From: an uncultured Actinomycetes bacterium
GTDB lineage: Bacteria; Actinomycetota; Actinomycetes; Nanopelagicales; Nanopelagicaceae
DNA: 5,506 nucleotides
Assembly: GCA_903827345.1 (NCBI GenBank)
Contig: CAIKID010000313.1
Coordinates: 1 to 5,506 of the forward strand
Direction: 5' to 3'
Under the pieces are notes generated by a model. It was not told the origin of the DNA, made no database searches, and saw nothing but the letters and a program-made list of their open reading frames with translations. Below, in pieces: positions 1 to 5,506 of this stretch. Position 1 is the stretch's first letter; each line of letters begins with the position of its first letter. The position numbers and the translations under genes are program-made.

Positions 1-2187
1 CGTGAACGCGAGCGGATGGCATTTATCTCCTCTTCGTGGTGGGACCTTAAAGCCGAAACCGATCAGAATTTTTCAGCCCGCCTTATCGCTCTCGATGGCA
101 AGCGGGTAGCTACTACAAATGACTTTGATGAAACGGGCGGACTAAAAGAGAAATCTCTCGGCAACATCCTCCTGCTCGATGAAGCATCAGCTAATGAATT
201 AACCCAGAGCTTGCTCGGGACAAAACTCACCGTTATTAGCACCGAAGAATCCCCTCGCACGGAGCGCCCTAAAGCACCTTTCACTACATCAACAATGCAA
301 CAAGATGCTGGCTCACGGTTAGGTTGGGGCGCGCAGATAACAATGCGAATCGCACAACGTCTATATGAAAACGGCTACATCACATATATGCGTACCGATT
401 CGGTAACCCTTTCGCAATCGGCCATCGCAACGGCTCGCGCACAAGCGGCGTCTTTGTACGGCAAGGATTACATTCCACCTAGCCCACGCGTGTATGAAGG
501 CAAGACCAAGAACGCCCAAGAGGCGCACGAAGCGATTCGTCCCGCAGGAGATACCTTTAAAACTCCAGGAGAGTTAGCGCCAGAACTCAGTCGAGATGAG
601 TTTGCGCTGTATGACCTTATCTGGAAGAGAACGATTGCATCACAGATGTCTGATGCCAAGAAGATGCAGATGCGCGTTGATTTTGAAGTTGCTACAAAGG
701 TAGGCGCTACCGCGAACTTTCGCGCAAATGGTTCCGTCCTTACCTTTCCTGGTTTCTTAGCGGCATACGAAGATGTCCTTGAAGAAGGCGCACCGGAAGC
801 CGATGACGAATCCAAACGTCTTCCTCCGATGGCTGTAGGAGACACGGTTAATGTCAAGCAATATTCCTGTGAAGGCCATGACACGAAGCCACCAGCGCGT
901 TATACAGAGCCATCTCTGGTTAAGAAATTAGAAGAGTTGGGAATTGGCCGTCCCTCCACCTTCGCTTCCATCATGAGCACCATTCAAGATCGTGGCTATG
1001 TAGCTAAACGTGGTCGCGCACTCGTCCCAACATTCTTGGCATTTAGCGTTACTGGCTTACTGGAACAACATTTTTCAAAGTTAGTTGATTACGAATTTAC
1101 CGCTTCAATGGAAGAGGATCTCGACAAGATTGCAAATGGCGAAGCCGACCGCGTTGAATGGTTAACGCGCTTCTTCTATGGCCACGACGATGTACCTGGC
1201 CTTGAAGCGCTCGCTGCAGATCTTGGTGCGATTGATGCACAACAGATCAACACCATGAAGATGGGACAAGATATTGAAATACGCGTTGGTCGCTATGGCG
1301 CATATATCCAGCAAGGCGAAGGTGATAATCGAAAATTTGCCAATATTCCAGAGAATATGGCACCGGATGAACTCACACTAAATATCGCTATTGAGTTATT
1401 AGCACGACCATCTGGTGAAAGAGAGTTAGGCGTCGAACCACTTAGCGGGTATCCACTCGTTGCAAAATCCGGTCGCTTTGGTCCCTATGTCACGCAAATT
1501 TTTCCAGAACCGGAATTGGTCGTTGATAAGAAAACAGGTGAGCTCAAGAAGCCACGTAAAAAGAAAGATGCGCCGAAGCCCAAAACTGCATCACTACTTT
1601 CTACGATGACTTTAGATACGATCACAATGGATGATGCACTCAAGTTGATGTCACTACCAAGAACACTGGGTGAGTTAGAAGGCGAACCGATCACGGTTCA
1701 GAACGGGCGTTATGGTCCTTATTTAACAAAGGGTAGCGATTCTCGAACGCTTACCTCGGAAGATCAACTCTTTGACATCACTCTCGATGAGGCGATCGCA
1801 ATCTATAAAGAGCCGAAGGTCCGCCGTCGTGGCGTTGCAAAACCACCTGTCAAAGATTTGGGTATCGATCCAGCGTCACAACGCCCAGTGCTCGTTAAAG
1901 ATGGACGATTCGGGCTATATGTCACCGATGGCGAAACCAACGCAACGTTGCGTCGAGGAGATACCGTTGAATTCCTGACCCTTGAACGTGGCATGGAGCT
2001 ATTAGCTGGGCGGCGGGCCTGGGAGGCCGAAAACGGCGGCGCAACTCGTGTGAAGAAGAAGTCAACGAGAGCCAAGAAGAGCGCCCCCACCCTGACCGCA
2101 AAGACCGTGAAGGCGACCGGCGCCCCTAAGGCCAAGAAGAAGGCGGCCTCAGGCAAGGGCAAAGCCACAACAGCCGCTAGCCTCTAG
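1..2187 (+). CDS. topA: DNA topoisomerase I, C-terminal three quarters (5' end outside window)
   Basis: Type IA topoisomerase, which relaxes negatively supercoiled DNA by cutting one strand through a tyrosine-phosphate link. The frame is open from base 1 (RERER before the first visible Met at 16), so the gene starts upstream. By comparison with E. coli TopA about 200 residues, including the Toprim domain with the metal-binding acidic residues, are missing. The active-site motif ITYMRTDS is present, with catalytic Tyr at 385-387 and the conserved Arg at 391-393. AHEAIRP follows at about 523-543, and the conserved block KPPARYTEPSLVKKLEELG then GIGRPST at about 886-960. The C-terminal part has four GRxGxY modules (1288, 1471, 1705, 1903), a lysine-rich insert at about 1525-1587, and a tail from 2047 with 13 lysines. 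Only one cysteine is visible, so E. coli-type Cys4 zinc ribbons are absent; repeats plus basic tail are typical of actinobacterial TopA. The stop is TAG at 2185-2187, 9 nt before the next gene. Confidence 0.97.
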   Translation, partial: RERERMAFISSSWWDLKAETDQNFSARLIALDGKRVATTNDFDETGGLKEKSLGNILLLDEASANELTQSLLGTKLTVISTEESPRTERPKAPFTTSTMQQDAGSRLGWGAQITMRIAQRLYENGYITYMRTDSVTLSQSAIATARAQAASLYGKDYIPPSPRVYEGKTKNAQEAHEAIRPAGDTFKTPGELAPELSRDEFALYDLIWKRTIASQMSDAKKMQMRVDFEVATKVGATANFRANGSVLTFPGFLAAYEDVLEEGAPEADDESKRLPPMAVGDTVNVKQYSCEGHDTKPPARYTEPSLVKKLEELGIGRPSTFASIMSTIQDRGYVAKRGRALVPTFLAFSVTGLLEQHFSKLVDYEFTASMEEDLDKIANGEADRVEWLTRFFYGHDDVPGLEALAADLGAIDAQQINTMKMGQDIEIRVGRYGAYIQQGEGDNRKFANIPENMAPDELTLNIAIELLARPSGERELGVEPLSGYPLVAKSGRFGPYVTQIFPEPELVVDKKTGELKKPRKKKDAPKPKTASLLSTMTLDTITMDDALKLMSLPRTLGELEGEPITVQNGRYGPYLTKGSDSRTLTSEDQLFDITLDEAIAIYKEPKVRRRGVAKPPVKDLGIDPASQRPVLVKDGRFGLYVTDGETNATLRRGDTVEFLTLERGMELLAGRRAWEAENGGATRVKKKSTRAKKSAPTLTAKTVKATGAPKAKKKAASGKGKATTAASL

Positions 2188-2196
2188 GCTTAACCC

Positions 2197-4230
2197 ATGT
2201 CTCAAGCGCTGCCATACCCGTCAGCCCCGGCGCAGTCGGAATCGCGTAGCGTTCTGGCAATCCCGGCCTTCCGCAAGCTCTGGAAGAGCATGGCCTTCTC
2301 CTCCTTTGGAGATTGGCTCGGACTTTTGGCCACTACAGCTCTCGCTCAAGAGCTTGCCGGTGGAAATTACAAGAAAGCCAACTTCGCTATCGCGGGTGTC
2401 TTTATAGTTCGACTTTTACCGGCCGTTTTACTTGGACCGATCGCTGGGGTGATCGCCGATCGCTTTGATCGCCGCCGCTTAATGATCGTCTGCGATATTT
2501 TGCGTTTCGGTTTCTACCTCTCTATCCCCATTGTTCACAATTACATCTGGCTCTACACCGCAACCGTGATCGTTGAAGCAATCACCCTCTTCTGGTCGCC
2601 AGCGAAGGAAGCCTCCGTTCCTAATCTCGTCCCTAAAGACAAACTCGAGTCTGCAAACCAGATGACGTTGCTTGCGAGTTATGGAAGTGCGCCGGTCGCC
2701 GCACTCATGTTTGCTTTACTGGCTGGAATAGCGGCCACCATCACTTCAATTTCGAATCCTCGTTATGCCTCTACCGCCGACTTGGCGCTCTATATCGACG
2801 CGATCTCTTTTCTATATACCGCATGGGTTGTCTATCAATTACAAAGCATTCCAAAGGGAGCTGCTTCAAAGAGCGCTGTGAACGACAATATTGGAAAATC
2901 GCTCTTTGATGGCTTTAAATTTGTATCTCAATCAAAGGTCATTAGCGGATTGATTCTCGGAATGCTTGGTGCATTTTTTGCGGCAGGCGCGGTGATCGGT
3001 CTAGCTCGAACTTTCGTCGGCGACCTCAACGCGGGAGATGCCGCTTATGGTGTCCTATTCGGTGCTGTTTTCACAGGTCTCGCCTTAGGAATTTGGCTCG
3101 GGCCAAAAATATTTGGCCAATTTTCCAGGCGCCGCATCTTTGGAATCTCACTCACTATCTCGTCGGCTTTCTTAATAGTTCTTTCGCTCGTATCAAACCT
3201 CGTTCTCGCTATTTTGATGACCATCTTCCTCGGCGCTTTTGCTGGGTTGTCATGGGTTACTGGATTCACCATGCTTGGTATGGAAGTCGAAGACGAAGTT
3301 CGCGGTCGCATCTTCGCATTCGTTCAATCACTTATTCGAATTTCATTAGTTCTCGTTCTAGCCATTGCTCCTGTTATTGCAGCCTCCATTGGCCGCCATC
3401 AATTTACCGTTAATAACGTGCACCTCCATTACAGCGGCGCAGCTTTTACTATGTTTGGAGCGGGGATCATCGGTTTAGTCGTAGGGATATTCTCGTACAA
3501 GCGCATGAAAGATCGTCCTAATGTCTCTTTCTTCTCAGATGTTATGGCAGCCTTCCGCGGAGAACTAGGCGGAATTACCGGCCAAGCGCACAAAGGGATC
3601 TTTATTGCCTTTGAAGGTGGGGAAGGTTCTGGAAAATCTACCCAGGTGGAATTACTAAAGAAGTATCTCGTCAGCGTTAGTGAAACTGTGGTTGTGACGA
3701 GAGAGCCAGGCGGAACAGTTCTAGGCAAGCAGCTGCGCAAGATCTTGCTGGACCCAAAAACGGGTGCAATTTCCCCTCGGGCAGAAGCGCTCTTATATGC
3801 GGCTGATCGCGCCAATCACGTCTTCTCACTCATTGAACCCGCACTTTTACGTGGAGATATCGTAATTACGGATAGGTATTTGGATTCATCGATTGCATAT
3901 CAAGGAGCTGGAAGAATCTTGCTTCCCAGCGAGGTAGCTCGAATTTCACGTTGGGCGACAGAATCACTTACGCCAACCCTCACTTTTATTATGGATCTGC
4001 CTGCTGAAATTGGTTTGAGCAGATTGGATAGCATCGATCGTTTAGAACAAGAACCGCTCGCTTTCCACGAGCGAGTGCGCCGTGAATTTCTTAACTTGGC
4101 TAATGTAGATCCTGAAAGATACTTTGTTGTTGATGCCACACAGAGCGTAGATTCGATTGCACAACAGATCCAGGAACGAGTCTCTACACTTCCGCTTTTA
4201 AAAATTAATCGCGAAAAAATCAAGAAGTAG
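2197..4230 (+). CDS. tmk: MFS transporter fused to thymidylate kinase (dTMP kinase)
   Basis: A 677-residue two-domain protein. Residues about 20-435 form an MFS permease, most like the MFS_3/EntS-like exporters, with about 12 hydrophobic segments and motif A at 80-93 (GPIAGVIADRFDRR). A second basic turn, SRRR, lies at 310-313 between helices 8 and 9. Its substrate is unknown. After a linker at about 436-465, residues 466-677 are a complete dTMP kinase (dTMP + ATP to dTDP + ADP). The P-loop is GGEGSGKST at 474-482, followed by TREPGGT at 501-507, DRY at 559-561 and DRLEQE at 614-619. The kinase should face the cytoplasm, since MFS termini are usually cytosolic. The start ATG lies 9 nt after topA with no clear Shine-Dalgarno sequence. 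It is preferred because FRKLW and FGDWLG at 25-42, typical of the MFS start, precede every later in-frame Met except M32. No frameshift is seen. The fusion is known in Actinobacteria such as Streptomyces; the kinase call is strong, the transport role open. Confidence 0.93.
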   Translation: MSQALPYPSAPAQSESRSVLAIPAFRKLWKSMAFSSFGDWLGLLATTALAQELAGGNYKKANFAIAGVFIVRLLPAVLLGPIAGVIADRFDRRRLMIVCDILRFGFYLSIPIVHNYIWLYTATVIVEAITLFWSPAKEASVPNLVPKDKLESANQMTLLASYGSAPVAALMFALLAGIAATITSISNPRYASTADLALYIDAISFLYTAWVVYQLQSIPKGAASKSAVNDNIGKSLFDGFKFVSQSKVISGLILGMLGAFFAAGAVIGLARTFVGDLNAGDAAYGVLFGAVFTGLALGIWLGPKIFGQFSRRRIFGISLTISSAFLIVLSLVSNLVLAILMTIFLGAFAGLSWVTGFTMLGMEVEDEVRGRIFAFVQSLIRISLVLVLAIAPVIAASIGRHQFTVNNVHLHYSGAAFTMFGAGIIGLVVGIFSYKRMKDRPNVSFFSDVMAAFRGELGGITGQAHKGIFIAFEGGEGSGKSTQVELLKKYLVSVSETVVVTREPGGTVLGKQLRKILLDPKTGAISPRAEALLYAADRANHVFSLIEPALLRGDIVITDRYLDSSIAYQGAGRILLPSEVARISRWATESLTPTLTFIMDLPAEIGLSRLDSIDRLEQEPLAFHERVRREFLNLANVDPERYFVVDATQSVDSIAQQIQERVSTLPLLKINREKIKK

Positions 4231-4232
4231 TT

Positions 4233-5381
4233 ATGTCTGTCTTTGACTCACTCATCGATCAGAATGAAACCGTAGCAATTCTGAAAGAGGCAACAGTTTC
4301 CGCCAAAAACAATGAGGATGAATCTCAAAACATGACTCACGCCTGGCTCTTTACCGGCCCTCCAGGTTCTGGACGAAGCAATACCGCGCTGGCATTCGCA
4401 GCTGCCCTGCTCTGTCCTGACTCTGGGTGCAATAACTGTGTAAATTGTGCGACCGCCATAAAGGGAACTCATGCAGATGTTGAACTGATTAAAACCGAAG
4501 GCCTCTCTATAAAAATCGATGAGATCCGCGATCTCATTACACGTGCTTCATGGAGTCCATCTGTTGCTCAGTATCGCGTAGTCATTATTGAAGATGCCGA
4601 TCGATTGACAGAATCAGCCGCCAACGCACTTCTCAAGGCGATTGAAGAACCTGGATTGCGTACAGTTTGGCTATTGTGTGCACCCACCCTGACCGATGTT
4701 CTTCCAACTATTCGTTCTCGAACGCGCAACTTGATTTTACGCACCCCATCAATTGCGGCTGTTACTAAACTTCTTGAAAGCGAGCTCATCGCCCCTCAGA
4801 TCGCTGAACTTTCGGCCCGCGCCTCCCAGGGACATATCGGCCGAGCCCGCTACTTAGCCAATGATCCAGAGGCGCGGACTAGACGCACAGATATCCTTAA
4901 ACTGCCTCTCACCATTACGGATATCGCCTCCGCATTTAAATGTGCCCAACTGCTGGTTGATGCGGCAAAACGGGAGGCCGAGGCAGATGCCGAGAAGAGG
5001 AACGATCTAGAGACCTCCGCTCTAAAAGAAGCCTGGGGCCAACAAGGAACTCGGATTGTCCAAGGAGGTGCCAAGGCCATCAAAGAGCTGGAGAAGGATC
5101 AGAAGTCCAGACAAACTAGAATGGTCCGAGATTATTTAGACCGCGCGCTCTTAGATATTGCGACTTTTTATCGCGATACCCTCTTAGTGCAAAGTGGAAT
5201 GAAATCTGAAGACTCGCTTATCAATGGCGATATGCAACGGGAGATTCAGATTGTGGCCGGTAATACCTCGTCGGAAATTACATTAAGGAAGCTAGAGGCA
5301 ATCATGAAAACGCGCACCAATCTTTCGCGCAACGCTGCTCCACTACTTGCAGTGGAGGCGCTGATGGTGCAATTACGATGA
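4233..5381 (+). CDS. holB: DNA polymerase III delta' subunit (clamp-loader subunit)
   Basis: A 382-residue AAA+ clamp-loader protein that works with tau/gamma and delta to open the beta clamp and load it on primed DNA. The N-terminus (VFDSLIDQNETVAIL) fits the family and supports the ATG at 4233, 2 nt after the tmk stop, with a weak AAGAAG at 4222-4227 as possible ribosome site. The Walker A-like loop is GPPGSGRSN at 42-50: the catalytic Lys is Arg, as expected for a delta' that does not itself hydrolyse ATP. Cysteines 61, 66, 69 and 72 form the zinc module of bacterial delta'/gamma. Walker B-like VVIIEDADRL is at 116-125, NALLKAIEEP at 131-140, and the SRC-type motif reads SRT at 162-164, keeping the arginine finger R163. 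Residues about 244-300 are very charged (KREAEADAEKR, KELEKDQKSRQ), a pattern I associate with actinobacterial delta'. The family (HolB/DnaX-like) is certain; delta' rather than DnaX rests on size, the Walker change and gene order. Confidence 0.94.
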   Translation: MSVFDSLIDQNETVAILKEATVSAKNNEDESQNMTHAWLFTGPPGSGRSNTALAFAAALLCPDSGCNNCVNCATAIKGTHADVELIKTEGLSIKIDEIRDLITRASWSPSVAQYRVVIIEDADRLTESAANALLKAIEEPGLRTVWLLCAPTLTDVLPTIRSRTRNLILRTPSIAAVTKLLESELIAPQIAELSARASQGHIGRARYLANDPEARTRRTDILKLPLTITDIASAFKCAQLLVDAAKREAEADAEKRNDLETSALKEAWGQQGTRIVQGGAKAIKELEKDQKSRQTRMVRDYLDRALLDIATFYRDTLLVQSGMKSEDSLINGDMQREIQIVAGNTSSEITLRKLEAIMKTRTNLSRNAAPLLAVEALMVQLR

Positions 5382-5506
5382 AGGGCAGAATCGCAGCATT
5401 TGCGGCTATCTCATTAGCGCTTTCTAGTTTTACCTCTCCCGCACTTGCAGGTCAAACATGGACCTTAGCAACACTTCAGGCACAAACTCTTAATTGGACC
5501 GCTTGC
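5378..5506 (+). CDS. Exported protein, N-terminus only; possibly a secreted alpha/beta hydrolase
   Basis: The ATG overlaps the holB stop (ATGA at 5378-5381) and the frame stays open to the window end, giving 43 residues. The start reads as a signal peptide: positively charged MKGR, a hydrophobic stretch at about 5-18, and an A-L-A cleavage site with cut expected after residue 24. There is no lipobox cysteine, so it looks secreted rather than a lipoprotein. The visible mature part ends in LNWTAC. A W-x-x-C motif soon after the signal peptide resembles the start of secreted actinobacterial alpha/beta hydrolases of the tripeptidyl-aminopeptidase type, and a secreted protease-like gene is often next to holB in Actinobacteria. 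That function is inference from a very short stretch. A GGAGG lies at 5354-5358, 19 nt upstream of the ATG, too far for a standard ribosome site, so translation is probably coupled to holB. Confidence 0.8.
   Translation, partial: MKGRIAAFAAISLALSSFTSPALAGQTWTLATLQAQTLNWTAC

Noticed and set aside
1803..2168. Open frame of about 121 codons on the minus strand opposite the TopA tail
   Set aside because: It is a shadow of the Lys/Ala-rich codons of topA; no recognisable protein, and the plus-strand frame is a clear conserved family.
2188..2196. Possible promoter or terminator between topA and MFS-tmk
   Set aside because: Only 9 bases separate the genes and no hairpin with T-run or -35/-10 pair is apparent; read-through within an operon is more likely.
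3101..3118. Perfect inverted repeat GGCCAAA-AATA-TTTGGCC, a possible hairpin or operator
   Set aside because: It lies inside the MFS coding region, encoding part of LGPKIFGQ, has no following T-run and is only 7 bp; chance is the simplest reading.
3429..3815. Open minus-strand frame of about 128 codons opposite the MFS-Tmk linker and P-loop
   Set aside because: It overlaps the strongly conserved P-loop and TREPGGT coding sequence in antisense; no family resemblance and no ribosome site.
4055..4080. Short inverted repeat around CGCTCG...CGAGCG
   Set aside because: It is a 6-bp arm within the conserved kinase segment FHERVR; coding constraint and chance explain it.
2086..4695. 13-base match CCCACCCTGACCG shared by the TopA tail (about 2086-2098) and holB (about 4683-4695)
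   Set aside because: It is in different frames and contexts, with no further extension or third copy; consistent with chance.

Overview
The window is a compact, single-strand (+) gene cluster with almost no non-coding DNA: the 3' part of a DNA topoisomerase I gene (topA), a complete gene for a membrane transporter fused to thymidylate kinase (MFS-Tmk), a complete gene for the DNA polymerase III delta' subunit (holB), and the first 43 codons of a gene for an exported protein. The junctions are 9 nt, 2 nt and a 4-nt ATGA overlap, so this reads as part of one operon. I see no promoter, terminator, RNA gene, mobile element, CRISPR array or gene-free stretch above 10 bases.

The organism is most likely an actinobacterium. 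TopA ends in repeated GRxGxY modules and a lysine-rich tail instead of zinc ribbons. A Tmk domain is carried on a 12-helix MFS protein. The delta' has an arginine in its Walker A loop and a long charged C-terminal segment. The order topA - tmk - holB - secreted protein also matches what I know of actinobacterial chromosomes such as Streptomyces. Base composition is near half GC in the stretches I counted by hand (about 40-50% in two 60-base samples), well below classical high-GC Actinobacteria. This suggests a streamlined low-GC lineage such as the freshwater acI group (Nanopelagicales); that placement is inference.

Functionally, three genes serve DNA replication. TopA relaxes negative supercoils, the kinase domain makes dTDP on the way to dTTP, and delta' is part of the clamp loader that places the sliding clamp on primed DNA. 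The transporter half of MFS-Tmk and the exported protein at the right edge link this replication cluster to the cell envelope, and their roles cannot be read from the sequence. The most notable items are the transporter-kinase fusion, the short arginine-poor LID in its kinase domain, and a GC-rich block of about 240 bases across the topA/MFS-tmk junction. I found no evidence for a wholly new system; the fusion is a known but, as far as I know, functionally unexplained actinobacterial architecture.
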